A stretch of 64,000 nucleotides of DNA from Mumia sp050632745 (GCF_050632745.1 NZ_JBODSD010000006.1:1-64000), one strand, 5' to 3'; shown: positions 1 through 8,244, counted from the stretch's first letter. Program-made: numbers and translations. Notes: generated by a model not told the origin, from the sequence alone.

Positions 1-49
1 GGGGGGGGGGGGGGGCGGGGCGGGGACGGGGGAGGGGGCGGAGCCTGGG
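1..49. other. Poly-G / G-rich tract at window edge
   Basis: The window opens with 15 consecutive G followed by further G-runs broken by single C or A. It contains no gene. It lies just downstream of the stop codon of the first minus-strand gene, so it could be half of a GC-rich terminator whose partner lies outside the window. A contig-edge or homopolymer artefact is equally possible. Confidence 0.5.
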
Positions 50-997
50 TCAGGCGCGGGTGGCTGCGGTGCGCGAGGCCTCGACGAGGGCGTTGACCTC
101 CGGCAGCACGGCGCTGCGGACGTCGACCTGCCGCGGCAGGAGCCCGTTGGCGAAGAGGAGATCGGCGGCACGCTGCTGCTCGTCGAGGAACGTCTCGTCG
201 ACGGCGGTGATGCCGAACGGACGCGTCGCGAGCGCGTGCTCCCACGCCTCCAGGCTCGCCGGGCGGCCGTGCGCCTGGGCGTCGGCCACGAAGTACGCCG
301 CCGCCTCGCGCGGGTCCGCGACGATCCGTGCGTCGGACTCCTGCAGCGCCTCGACGACGGCGGCCAGCTCGGCGGTCCGCTCGACGGCGAAGTCGCGCCG
401 CGTGAACCACAGCGACGGGTGGCTGAAGAGACCCGCGGTCTCGACCAGCGTCACGACGTCGGTCTCCTGCTCGACGGCGGCGAGCTCCGGGTACGACCCG
501 GTCCATGCGTCGATCTCCCCGGAGAGGAAGAGGTCGGCCGCGTCCCCGCCGACGTCCACCGGCTCGACGTCGTCCCAGCCGAGCCCGACCTGGTCCAGCG
601 CGAAGAGGAGCAGCGTCGTCTGCCAGGAGCCGTGGCCGATGCCGACCCGCTTCCCGCGTAGACCCTCGACCGACGTGATGCCGGAGTCGGCGCGGGTCAC
701 CAGACGCCCGTTCTCCACCCGGGGTTCCGACACGCCGATGTACACGAGGTCGTGGCCCTGGCCGAGGCCGGTGATCGGCGGGGTGAAGCCGGTGCCGATC
801 ACGTCGTAGCCCTCCTCGGTGAAGAGGTGGTCGGCGTGCTGGGTCGGGAGCCCGTCGCGAACCCCGACCTTCGGACCGGTCGGCAGCTCGCGGAGGTCGA
901 CCCAGGCGACGTCGTCGAGCTTCTGCTCGAGCAGGCCGCGGTGACGCAGGACGAAGAGCGAGTTGTTGTGCGGGAAGAACCCGACGCGGGTGGTCAT
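50..997 (-). CDS. Cytosolic SsuA/NrtA-like substrate-binding-fold protein
   Basis: 315 residues, last gene of the organosulfur operon. The sequence has the periplasmic-binding-protein type II pattern of SsuA/TauA proteins: an early VGFFPHN strand, a TRADSGITSVEGLRGKRVGIG segment around residues 105-125, and a C-terminal helix ending in ADLLFANGLLPRQV. It has no signal peptide or lipobox, so it should stay in the cytoplasm. The start ATG has AGGAG about 9 bases upstream and overlaps the previous gene's stop by 4 bases. DszB desulfinases share this fold, but the position of their catalytic Cys is an Asn-rich HNNS here, so a DszB-type reaction is unlikely. It may be a ligand sensor, an intracellular binding protein, or an enzyme with a different mechanism. 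The fold is a confident call; the function is open. Confidence 0.8.
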   Translation of the reverse strand: MTTRVGFFPHNNSLFVLRHRGLLEQKLDDVAWVDLRELPTGPKVGVRDGLPTQHADHLFTEEGYDVIGTGFTPPITGLGQGHDLVYIGVSEPRVENGRLVTRADSGITSVEGLRGKRVGIGHGSWQTTLLLFALDQVGLGWDDVEPVDVGGDAADLFLSGEIDAWTGSYPELAAVEQETDVVTLVETAGLFSHPSLWFTRRDFAVERTAELAAVVEALQESDARIVADPREAAAYFVADAQAHGRPASLEAWEHALATRPFGITAVDETFLDEQQRAADLLFANGLLPRQVDVRSAVLPEVNALVEASRTAATRA

Positions 998-2205
998 GAA
1001 GCACTCCTGACGGTGGTGGACGGAGCCGACGGGGTCGCCGGCCAGGCGGCGGGACGCGAGGGTTCGCGCCCGGTGATCGAGTTGGTACGGGTGAACGAGA
1101 CGCGGGGGAGGACCTCGCTGCCGACGCGGTACGCCTCCTCGAGGTGTGGCACGGCGGCGAGGATGAACGCGTCGGCGCCGAGCTCGACGAGCTGGTCGAG
1201 ACGGGCGGCCACCTGGTCGTAGCTCCCGACCAGGCCGAACGCGGGCCCGCCCCGGAGCAGGTGGAAGCCCGCCCAGACCTGCGGCTCGACCTCGAGGTCT
1301 CGCGGACCCCGCACGGGGTGGGTGACGAACCCGCGTGCCCGCGCGGCTCCCACGGAGTCGCCCTGGGCCTCGAAGTCGAGCGCGGCCGGGTCGACGTTGG
1401 CCCAGCCCCGCTCGATCTCGGCCCATGCCTCGCGCTCGGTCGGTCGGGCCAGGATCTCGATCCGCAGCGCGAACCGGGGCCGCGTACCCCGTCGCTCGCT
1501 CTCCTCGCGGACCTGCGCGAACTTCTGCTCCAGGGCGCTGAACGGCTCCAGCCACGACAGGTAGTAGTCGGCGTGCCGGCCCGCGGTCGCGATCGCCGCC
1601 GCCGACGAGCCGGAGAAGTAGATCTCAGGCACGGGCTGCGCGGCGAGCTCTGGCGGGAGGTGCGCGCCCTGCACGTCGAAGAAGCGGCCGGCCAGGTCGT
1701 ACGGCGTCGTGCTCCACGATCCCTTCAGGGCGTCGAGGAACTCCGCCGTACGGGCGTACCGGTCGTCGTGGCCGACGGTGTCGCCCCACCAGAGCTGCTG
1801 GGGTCCGCCGCCGCCGGTGATGACGTTGTAGACGAGCCGGCCGTCGCTCGCGCGCTGCAGGCTGGCGGAGAGCCGAGCCGCGTGGACGGGATCGAGGAAG
1901 CCGGGCTGGTACGCGACCATGAACCGGAACGTCCGGGTCTCGCGCACCAGCGACGCCGTCGCCGCGAAGGGGTCGTCGGTGAACGGGAAGCTCGGCAGGA
2001 GGCCGCCGACGAATCCCGACGCCTCCGCCGCCTTCGCCACGTCGGCCATGTGGTCGAGGTAGCTGTAGCCGTCGTGGAGTCCTGCGCGGCGAGCCGGGGT
2101 GATGCTGCCCGCCTCGTGCGGAGACCAGTCACCGCGCGTGGACACCTGTCGCCGGAGCGACGGCTGGTCCCCGTGGGTGCCGATCCGCCAGTAGACGTCG
2201 ACCAT
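994..2205 (-). CDS. SsuD-like FMNH2-dependent alkanesulfonate monooxygenase
   Basis: 403-residue bacterial-luciferase-like monooxygenase. Family features seen are the N-terminal WRIGTHGD strand, VYNVITGGG near residue 125, IYFSGSSAAA near 190, and the C-terminal LVGSYDQVAARLDQL and PHLEEAYRVG motifs, which track E. coli SsuD closely. Such enzymes use reduced FMN and oxygen to release sulfite from sulfonates. Compared with SsuD it has an insert after residue 10 and an approximately 35-residue C-terminal extension. The ATG is preceded by AGGAG, its first base overlaps the stop of the upstream gene (TGATG), and its own stop overlaps the next start by 4 bases. The reduced flavin could come from the FMN reductase at 7716-8231. 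The exact substrate is not deducible. Confidence 0.87.
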   Translation of the reverse strand: MVDVYWRIGTHGDQPSLRRQVSTRGDWSPHEAGSITPARRAGLHDGYSYLDHMADVAKAAEASGFVGGLLPSFPFTDDPFAATASLVRETRTFRFMVAYQPGFLDPVHAARLSASLQRASDGRLVYNVITGGGGPQQLWWGDTVGHDDRYARTAEFLDALKGSWSTTPYDLAGRFFDVQGAHLPPELAAQPVPEIYFSGSSAAAIATAGRHADYYLSWLEPFSALEQKFAQVREESERRGTRPRFALRIEILARPTEREAWAEIERGWANVDPAALDFEAQGDSVGAARARGFVTHPVRGPRDLEVEPQVWAGFHLLRGGPAFGLVGSYDQVAARLDQLVELGADAFILAAVPHLEEAYRVGSEVLPRVSFTRTNSITGREPSRPAAWPATPSAPSTTVRSAS

Positions 2206-3230
2206 CAGAGTGCTCCTGTCGTCTCGAGGGGAGTCGTCGTTGCGGAGGGTGTGCGGACGAGCGGGAGGACGTGCTCGCCGAGCCGGTAGGTCTCCTCGAC
2301 ACGCGGACGGAGGTCGACGACGACCGTGTCCACGCCGGTGGTGCCGTCCGCAGGAGCGGTCAGCGCGCGCAGCTCCGCGGCGACGTCGGCGTACGACCCG
2401 ACCAGACCCCCGGGGACGGCGTGGCCGAGGCGGGCGAAGCCGTCCCACCACGAGGCGCCGGAGGCCAGCGGTACGAGGTCCGGGCCGGCGCCCTCGAGCG
2501 CGGCGACGACGGCTCGTGCCTCCGCGTCGTCCTCACGTGCGAGCAGGGAGAGGCGAAGTCCGTGCGCCACCGTGCGTCCGGCGGCGTCGGCGAGCGCGTC
2601 GAGCCGCGGGCCGTGCTCCTCGCGCTCGCGCGGCGAGGTGAAGAGGTGGACGTCACCGTGCCGCGCGGACAGGCCCAGGGTGTGGTCGCTCGTACCGGTG
2701 AGGTGCACCCGCGGGAAGGGCAGCCCGGCCAGCGCGTCACGGAAGCCGTGGGCGCGCACCTGCGGGAACCCGCCACCACGCACCTGGTAGTAGGTGCCGT
2801 CGTGGTCGTACCCGGCGTTCTCCCACACGCCGCGTGCCACCGTGAGGAACTCGTCGGCACGGGCGTACCAGGCGTCGAGGCCGGTGCTCGCCGGGAGCCG
2901 CTGGGACGTGGTGGGCGCCTCGACGAGCGGAGCCCACGCGAGCCGACCACCGTGGAAGCGCTGGGAAGACGCCGCGATCTTCGCCGCGTACACCGGGTTG
3001 AGGTCGCTCACGTGGAACTCGAGCACGCCGTGCAGCCAGCGCGAGTGCCGCAGGGCGTCGCTGACGACGACGGTCGACTCCTCGCCCTCGAGGTCGTACG
3101 GCGCCACGACACCGTCGATCGCGGCCACCTCCGCGGCCTGGACCGCCTGCGCCCTCTCCTCGTACGGCGGAAGGTGCGCCCACCCGCGCTCGTCACGGGT
3201 CGGGAGGGTCACCAGGAAGCGCGCGCTCAT
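2205..3230 (-). CDS. Divergent LLM-class flavin-dependent oxidoreductase
   Basis: 341 residues. A shortened, divergent luciferase-like fold: an APYDLEGEESTVVVSDAL segment near residue 45, a YARADEFLTVARGVW helix, VHLTGTSDHTLGLSARHGD near 175-195, and C-terminal GLVGSYADVAAELRAL plus PRVEETYRLGEHVLPL, matching the end of SsuD-type enzymes. It probably acts with reduced flavin on an organosulfur intermediate, perhaps oxidising a sulfone, sulfide or sulfonate in series with its neighbour. The ATG at 3230 overlaps the upstream stop by 4 bases and its stop touches the next ATG, so translation is coupled. Similarity to classical SsuD is weaker than for the downstream gene, so substrate and step are unknown. 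Confidence 0.82.
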   Translation of the reverse strand: MSARFLVTLPTRDERGWAHLPPYEERAQAVQAAEVAAIDGVVAPYDLEGEESTVVVSDALRHSRWLHGVLEFHVSDLNPVYAAKIAASSQRFHGGRLAWAPLVEAPTTSQRLPASTGLDAWYARADEFLTVARGVWENAGYDHDGTYYQVRGGGFPQVRAHGFRDALAGLPFPRVHLTGTSDHTLGLSARHGDVHLFTSPREREEHGPRLDALADAAGRTVAHGLRLSLLAREDDAEARAVVAALEGAGPDLVPLASGASWWDGFARLGHAVPGGLVGSYADVAAELRALTAPADGTTGVDTVVVDLRPRVEETYRLGEHVLPLVRTPSATTTPLETTGAL

Positions 3231-4273
3231 CGGGCCTCGCCCCCGTCCTCGGCCAGGATGCGCAGGGCTTCCTGCAAGGGCTCGTGCGCGGCCCACGCGT
3301 GGACGTCGACAGGCTCGGCGAGGAACCCGTGCTCGCCGAGGAAGTGCTGCTGCTGGTCAAGGAGCGCGAGCCGCTCGTCGTCCAGGGTCGGTGCGAGCCA
3401 GCGGTGGAAGTCGTCGCCGTACGCCGTCACGACCCCGTCCGTGCCCGAGCCCACCTCGCGACCGAGGATCGCGCGGACGTCGTCCACGTGCGTCGACGCC
3501 CACGTCGCGGCCCGGAGACTGCGCACGAGGAAGCGGACGACGACGTCGGGACGCTCGGCCAGCAGCTGCTCGTGCACGGTGATCGGGCGCGGCGTTCCGT
3601 TGTTGACCCGCCACGACCGGTCGGCGGTGGCATCGAGCTCCACCGCTGTCCGGGCGCCGAGCTCGCGGGCCTGCTCGGCCGAGCGTGCTCCCTTGACGTA
3701 CACCGCGTCGACGTCGCCGGCCGCGAGCTCGGCGAGCCCCGGCCAGAGCGCGGCGCGAGCCGGGTCGTTGCCCGGTGCGCGACCGGCACGTCCCTCGACC
3801 TCGACGCGCTCCACGTCGTCGAAGCCGAGCCCGCCCAGGCGCAGCGCGGAGGCGAACCCGTGCAGCGCCATCGCCCGCGGGAAGCTCCGGGCACGGTCCT
3901 GCGCCCAGGCCGGGATCGCGATCCGCAGCCCGCGCAGGTCGGCGGGCCCGGTCACGGGAGAGTCCTCGCGGACGAGGATCGACTGCCACTCGTCGATCCA
4001 CGTGAGGCCGATCAGGCGCGTCGGTGCCCCCTCGGAGCGGGCGACGATCGCGGGGACGTTGCCGCCCTCGCGGAACAGCCCGACGAGGCGGTGGTCGAAG
4101 TGGCGCTCGGCGATCTCCGGCTCGGCGTCCTGGAGCACGCCGACGCCGATGCCCTCGGGCACGAACTCCTCGTCGAGCCAGCCGAGGTTGTAGGCGATGC
4201 CCGAGGCGGTCGGGACCGGGCAGCGCGTGTACCAGATCCGGTCGAGCGCGGTGCTGTCCTGCAGCGTGGTCAT
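3227..4273 (-). CDS. DszB-like sulfinate desulfinase
   Basis: 348 residues without a signal peptide. It aligns by eye along most of its length with Rhodococcus DszB (2'-hydroxybiphenyl-2-sulfinate desulfinase): TRCPVPTA at residues 16-23, HFDHRLVGLFREGGNVP at 58-74, LVREDSPVTGPADLRGLRI, LAAGDVDAVY, and a C-terminal block FHRWLAPTLDDERLALLDQQ. The three DszB catalytic residues are present: Cys18 (DszB C27), His58 (H60) and Arg68 (R70), with the His-to-Arg spacing of ten residues kept. DszB cleaves a C-S bond, releasing sulfite. The gene sits between an Ssu-type transporter and two flavin monooxygenases and overlaps both neighbours by 4 bases. No dszC-like gene is present, so dibenzothiophene is probably not the substrate. 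Some aromatic or other sulfinate is likelier. Confidence 0.82.
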   Translation of the reverse strand: MTTLQDSTALDRIWYTRCPVPTASGIAYNLGWLDEEFVPEGIGVGVLQDAEPEIAERHFDHRLVGLFREGGNVPAIVARSEGAPTRLIGLTWIDEWQSILVREDSPVTGPADLRGLRIAIPAWAQDRARSFPRAMALHGFASALRLGGLGFDDVERVEVEGRAGRAPGNDPARAALWPGLAELAAGDVDAVYVKGARSAEQARELGARTAVELDATADRSWRVNNGTPRPITVHEQLLAERPDVVVRFLVRSLRAATWASTHVDDVRAILGREVGSGTDGVVTAYGDDFHRWLAPTLDDERLALLDQQQHFLGEHGFLAEPVDVHAWAAHEPLQEALRILAEDGGEAR

Positions 4274-5043
4274 GCGGTCTCCTTCGCGGGGGTGGTCGGG
4301 GCGGACGGTTCGGTGATGCCGAGCTCGGCGAGCAGGCGCGTGCGGTACTCGACGACTCGGGGGTGGGTGAGCGGACGCGGGTGCGGCACGTCGACGCGCA
4401 GGTCGATCGCGACCTTGCCCTCGCGGAGCATCACGATGCGGTCGGCGAGCCGGATGGCCTCGTCGATGTCGTGCGTCACCAGGAGCACCGCGGGCCGGTG
4501 GCGGGCACGGAGCCGGTCGAGCAGGTCGTGCATCCGCAGGCGGGTCAGGGCGTCCAGCGCGGCGAACGGCTCGTCGAGCATCAGCAGCTGGGGATCGCGT
4601 ACGAGGGCTCGCGCGAGCGCGACGCGCTGTGCCTCGCCTCCGGACAGGGTCGCGGGCCAGGCCCGCTCGTGGGATCCGAGCCCGACCTCGCCGAGGGCCT
4701 CGCGCGCCGCTGCCCGGTTCGACCGGGTACGGCGCTGGCCGAGCATGACGTTGCGCAGCACGCGGTGCGCCGGGACGAGGCGCGGCTCCTGGTAGACCGT
4801 CGTCCGTCGTGCCGGCACGAGGACCTCGCCGTCGTCGGGGCGTTCGAATCCCGACAGCAGCCGCAGGAGGGTGGTCTTGCCGGTCCCGCTCGGGCCCAGG
4901 ATCGCGACGAACTCGCTCGGAGCGATCGTGAGGTCGAGCCGGTCGAGCACGACCTTCTCGCCGTAGGTCTTGCTGACGCCGCGCAGGCGTACCGCGGCGG
5001 TGGCGGCACGCGGGGGCGCGGGGGTGGCCGTGGTCGCGGTCAT
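4270..5043 (-). CDS. Sulfonate-type ABC transporter ATP-binding protein
   Basis: 257-residue ABC ATPase. Walker A GPSGTGKTT at residues 50-58, a Q-loop within TTVYQEPRLVPAHRV, signature LSGGEAQR, Walker B LLMLDEP and switch VTHDIDEA are all intact. Sequence and length fit the SsuB/TauB/NrtD branch that energises uptake of sulfonates, taurine or nitrate. The ATG at 5043 overlaps the upstream permease stop by 4 bases, and its own stop overlaps the desulfinase start, so transport and catabolism are co-expressed. The substrate is inferred from the neighbouring desulfonating enzymes. Confidence 0.9.
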   Translation of the reverse strand: MTATTATPAPPRAATAAVRLRGVSKTYGEKVVLDRLDLTIAPSEFVAILGPSGTGKTTLLRLLSGFERPDDGEVLVPARRTTVYQEPRLVPAHRVLRNVMLGQRRTRSNRAAAREALGEVGLGSHERAWPATLSGGEAQRVALARALVRDPQLLMLDEPFAALDALTRLRMHDLLDRLRARHRPAVLLVTHDIDEAIRLADRIVMLREGKVAIDLRVDVPHPRPLTHPRVVEYRTRLLAELGITEPSAPTTPAKETA

Positions 5044-5903
5044 CGGCTCGCCACCCCCGAGCGCCACGGCATCGAGACGCGCTCGAGCAGCCGGATCCCG
5101 AGGTCGATGAGGACGCCGATCACGGCGTACAGCACGATGCACAGGACCATGTAGTCGTTGCGGAAGTACTGCTGCGACAGGGCGACGAGGTAGCCGATAC
5201 CGGTGGTCGTACCGATCTGCTCGGCGGCGATCAGGCCGGTGAGGCTGACCGAGAGGCAGATGCGCAGGGCCATCAGGATGTTCGGCAGGGCCGACGGCAG
5301 GATCACCGACCACACCAGCCGGATCCCGGACAACCCGTAGCCACGTGCCGCCTCGACCACCTTGCGGTCGACGCCGCGCACGCCGAGGTAGGTGTAGGCG
5401 TACATCGGGGCGACCGCCGACACGGCGATGAGGATGATCTTGAACCCTTCGCCGACGCCGAACCACGACAGCAGCAGCGGGACGAGCGCGAGGAACGGGA
5501 CGGCGCGGTACATCTGCATCGTCGGGTCGATGACCTCCTCGCCGAGCGCGGAGATCCCGGACAGGACGCCCAGGACGAGACCGATCGTCACCCCGAGCGA
5601 GACACCGAGCGCTGCTCGCCGGGCGGAGGCGGCCAGGAACTCGGTCAGCTGCCCGCTCTCCCACAGCTCCTCGGCCGCGGTGATCACCGAGGACGGCGAC
5701 GCGAGGATCTCCGGGTCGAGCCATCCGCGGCTGGAGGCCAGCTGCCAGACCGCGACCAGCAGGACGGGGACGGCGAACCGGATCCCGATCGAGAGCACTC
5801 TGCTGCGCTCCCGGCTGCCGAGGAACCGGGGCTCGCGCAGTCCCTCGTCGGTCGGCGTCGTGGCGGCCGGCGTGCTGAGCTCATCCGTGCGGACGGCCGT
5901 CAT
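5040..5903 (-). CDS. Sulfonate-type ABC transporter permease
   Basis: 287 residues with about six hydrophobic segments and the ABC-permease EAA-type loop EAARGYGLSGIRLVWSVILP near residues 190-210. It resembles SsuC/TauC, which form the membrane channel for sulfonates. A roughly 40-residue hydrophilic N-terminus precedes the first membrane segment (FAVPVLLVAVWQLAS). The ATG at 5903 overlaps the end of the binding-protein gene by 4 bases. It should pair with the ATPase at 4270-5043 and the lipoprotein at 5900-6928. Confidence 0.9.
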   Translation of the reverse strand: MTAVRTDELSTPAATTPTDEGLREPRFLGSRERSRVLSIGIRFAVPVLLVAVWQLASSRGWLDPEILASPSSVITAAEELWESGQLTEFLAASARRAALGVSLGVTIGLVLGVLSGISALGEEVIDPTMQMYRAVPFLALVPLLLSWFGVGEGFKIILIAVSAVAPMYAYTYLGVRGVDRKVVEAARGYGLSGIRLVWSVILPSALPNILMALRICLSVSLTGLIAAEQIGTTTGIGYLVALSQQYFRNDYMVLCIVLYAVIGVLIDLGIRLLERVSMPWRSGVASR

Positions 5904-6928
5904 GACCCGAGCTTCACGGCTGCGGACGTCGCCTCGACGGGTCGGCTGATGAGGCCGTTCTCGAAGAAGTAGTCGGCGACGTCCTGGATGGTGGCGATGT
6001 CGGCGTCGGTGACCGGAGCGAACGGGGTCGAGTAGCGCTGCACCTCGATGTCGCGCTCGAGAGCGGCGCCCTCCACCGCGGTCGGGCCGGAGTCGGTGAA
6101 GACGTTCTGGAACTTCTCCGGCTCCTTCGTCGACTCCTCGGTCAGCTCGGTGACGGTGTCGAGGAAGACCTTCAAGGCCTCGGGGTTCTCCTTCACGACC
6201 TCGGTGCGCGCGGCGAAGATCGTGAGGTCGTTGTCGCCGACCTCGTTGCTGGTGACGATCGTCTTGGCGCCCTGCGCGACCGCCGTCGGGTAGCCGCGGA
6301 CGATGGCCCACCACGCGTCGACCTTGCCGGAGCTGAACGCGCCGGCGGCCTGGACCGGGTTGAGGTAGACCTTCTCGACCGCGTCGTGCGCGATCCCGGC
6401 GTCGTCGAGGGCGAGGTCGAGGAGGTACTCGCCGCGACCGCCCTTGTTGACCGCGACCTTCTTGCCGACCAGCTCGTCGATCGAGGTCACGTCGCTGTCC
6501 TTCGGGACGACGAGGCCGTCGCCGACCGGCGCCTTCGGGTCGGTCGGACGTGGTGCGACGGTGAAGATCTTGAGGTCGTCGCTGGTCGAGAGGTAGCCGA
6601 TCGCCGGCGAGATGGCGCCCTCGAGCACGTTCACGTCGCCGGCACGGACGGCGTCGATCGTCGCGGTGAACGAGGCGTAGGACCCGCCCCACTCGATCGT
6701 CGCGTCGGCCTCGGCGAGCTTCTTCTCGAGCACGCCGGTCTTCTTGGCGTAGGCCAGCACGCCGGAGTTGCCCGGGTCGCCCAGCTTGAAGACGGTGGTC
6801 GCGTCGGAGTCGGCGCTGGCGTCCTCGCCCCCGCACGCGGCCAGCGTCGCGGTGGCGACGACAGCGGCGAGCGCGACCGCGGCGCTGCGCAGACGGGTGC
6901 GGGACCGGCGGATGGTGCGGTGGGACAT
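5900..6928 (-). CDS. ABC transporter substrate-binding lipoprotein (SsuA-like)
   Basis: 342 residues. An arginine-rich N-terminus and hydrophobic core end in the lipobox LAAC with the lipidated Cys at residue 32. The mature part is a type II periplasmic binding protein of the SsuA/TauA/NrtA group (VFKLGDPGNSGVLAYAKKTG, then GGSYASFTATIDAVRAGDVNVLEG, then VDAWWAIVRGYPTAV). It should capture a sulfonate or sulfinate-type ligand outside the membrane. This is the first gene of the seven-gene operon. The ATG has GAGGAG about 6 bases upstream, and an inverted repeat lies 56-78 bases upstream. The binding specificity cannot be read from the sequence. Confidence 0.9.
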   Translation of the reverse strand: MSHRTIRRSRTRLRSAAVALAAVVATATLAACGGEDASADSDATTVFKLGDPGNSGVLAYAKKTGVLEKKLAEADATIEWGGSYASFTATIDAVRAGDVNVLEGAISPAIGYLSTSDDLKIFTVAPRPTDPKAPVGDGLVVPKDSDVTSIDELVGKKVAVNKGGRGEYLLDLALDDAGIAHDAVEKVYLNPVQAAGAFSSGKVDAWWAIVRGYPTAVAQGAKTIVTSNEVGDNDLTIFAARTEVVKENPEALKVFLDTVTELTEESTKEPEKFQNVFTDSGPTAVEGAALERDIEVQRYSTPFAPVTDADIATIQDVADYFFENGLISRPVEATSAAVKLGS

Positions 6929-6983
6929 GAGGATCTCCTCGGAGGGCGAGGTCCGCTGGTGCGGACCGGGTCGTCGACCCACT

Positions 6984-7006
6984 ATGTCTATCGAAAAGAT
7001 AGTCAT
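6984..7006. promoter_or_regulatory. Inverted repeat upstream of organosulfur operon (candidate MarR operator)
   Basis: Arms ATGTCTATC (6984-6992) and GATAGTCAT (6998-7006) are inverted repeats with one mismatch, separated by GAAAA. The site lies in the 167-base gap between the marR stop and the first operon gene, in a stretch far richer in A/T than its surroundings. The size suits a dimeric winged-helix repressor such as the adjacent MarR. This is inference from position and symmetry. Confidence 0.5.
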
Positions 7007-7095
7007 TAGCCCATGATCATTCTCCGAGACGTCCGCGCCCTCGTTGTGGTCCTGCTGAACGGAAGTCTGGACGCGGCGGCGTCGGGCCGGGCGCC

Positions 7096-7554
7096 TCACG
7101 AACGCGGGTCGGTCACCCCTCGACGGGCGCCGGTGTTCGCGTCGACCGTCATGAGGAGGCGCCGCAGGCGTGCGGCGTCGGCGGTGCTGATCCCGCGGGT
7201 CAGTCGCTCCTCGACGGTCGTCACCGCGGCATCCGCGGCGTCGCGGCGGGCACGCCCCTCGGCGGTGATCGCGATCAGGCGCCGACGACGGTCCTGTGCG
7301 TCGGTCGTCCGGGTGACCAGGCCGTCCCCCTCGAGCTTGCGGACGACGAAGACCAGGTAGTTCGGGTCCATGTCCAGCAGCTCGCCGAGGCGCTGCTGGG
7401 ACAGCTCGCCGTGCTCGCGCAGCACGAGGAGCGCCGCCGCCTCGCGGGGGAGCAGCCCGAGCGGCTCGAGCGCCTCGGTGATCCACGCCTGAGCGACGCG
7501 ACCGATGTGGGCCAGGAGGAAACCGGGACTGCTGAAGCGCGCCTCGGCCGTCAT
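7096..7554 (-). CDS. MarR-family transcriptional regulator
   Basis: 152 residues. A winged helix-turn-helix is clear: LSQQRLGELLDMDPNYLVFVVRKLEGDGLVTRTTDAQDRRRRLIAITAEGR. The MarR wing signature D-x-R-x-R is present as DAQDRRRR. Such regulators bind palindromic operators as dimers and are released by small, often aromatic, ligands. It lies upstream of the organosulfur operon on the same strand and divergent from the FMN reductase, so it probably controls one or both. The start is uncertain: ATG 7554 is chosen because the family domain begins nearby, and an in-frame ATG at 7587 would add 11 residues. Confidence 0.88.
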   Translation of the reverse strand: MTAEARFSSPGFLLAHIGRVAQAWITEALEPLGLLPREAAALLVLREHGELSQQRLGELLDMDPNYLVFVVRKLEGDGLVTRTTDAQDRRRRLIAITAEGRARRDAADAAVTTVEERLTRGISTADAARLRRLLMTVDANTGARRGVTDPRS

Positions 7555-7715
7555 CGTGGGACGCCGCTCCGCGCGATTGACCACCATGGGCCGACCGTAG
7601 CCGCTTCTTGGCATCCGAGACGGGCGGATCCATCACGAGCACGTGACGACTACTCTTTCTGGACAAGTACGATCAGGTTTGTCGACTTCGAGCCAGAGAA
7701 CGAGAGGTTGTGCCG

Positions 7716-8231
7716 ATGCAGGTCGCTGTGGTCACCGGGAACCCGAAGGTCGCGTCGCGCACGTTGGAGGCCGCGGTCACGCTCGCGACGCGACTCACCG
7801 GAGAGGCGCCCGACCACGTCGTGGACGTCGCGACGCTCGGTCCAGGCGTGCTCGGATGGGGCGACTCGACGGTCACCGCTGCCGTCGAGGCCGTGGCGTC
7901 CAGCGACCTCGTCGTGGTGGCGAGCCCGACGTTCAAGGCCACGTACAGCGGACTGCTGAAGGTCTTCCTCGACCAGTTCGCGACCGGCACGGGGCTGGCC
8001 GGCGTGGTGGCCGTTCCCTTCATGCTCGGAGCGGGGCCCACCCACGCGCTCGCCCCCGAGCTGCTCCTACGCCCGGTCCTCGTCGAGCTCGGTGCCACCG
8101 TCGTCGCGCCAGGCCTCTACCTGCGCGACAGCCAGTACGACGACCCGACCGCGTCCGACGCGTACGTCGAGCGCTGGGCGCCGTCGGTTCGTGCGGTGGC
8201 CGGCATCCACGTGTCCGACCTCACGGCCTGA
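7716..8231 (+). CDS. NADPH-dependent FMN reductase (SsuE/MsuE-like)
   Basis: 171-residue flavodoxin-fold reductase. It begins MQVAVVTGNPKVASRT, the usual phosphate-binding start of SsuE-type enzymes, and carries SSDLVVVASPTFKATYSGLLKVFLDQF, the conserved segment of that family. It should reduce FMN with NAD(P)H and pass it to the two luciferase-fold monooxygenases encoded on the opposite strand at 994-3230. The start is ATG 7716, because AGAGG lies 8 bases upstream; the in-frame GTG at 7710 would leave only 2 bases. It is divergent from marR, with a 161-base gap holding the promoters. Confidence 0.88.
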   Translation: MQVAVVTGNPKVASRTLEAAVTLATRLTGEAPDHVVDVATLGPGVLGWGDSTVTAAVEAVASSDLVVVASPTFKATYSGLLKVFLDQFATGTGLAGVVAVPFMLGAGPTHALAPELLLRPVLVELGATVVAPGLYLRDSQYDDPTASDAYVERWAPSVRAVAGIHVSDLTA

Positions 8232-8244
8232 GGCGGTCCGGACC

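Noticed and set aside
4836..4856. tRNA T-arm-like GTTCGAATCCCG
   Set aside because: It lies inside the ABC ATPase reading frame (codons for S-G-F-E-R), and no acceptor stem or anticodon arm can be formed around it.
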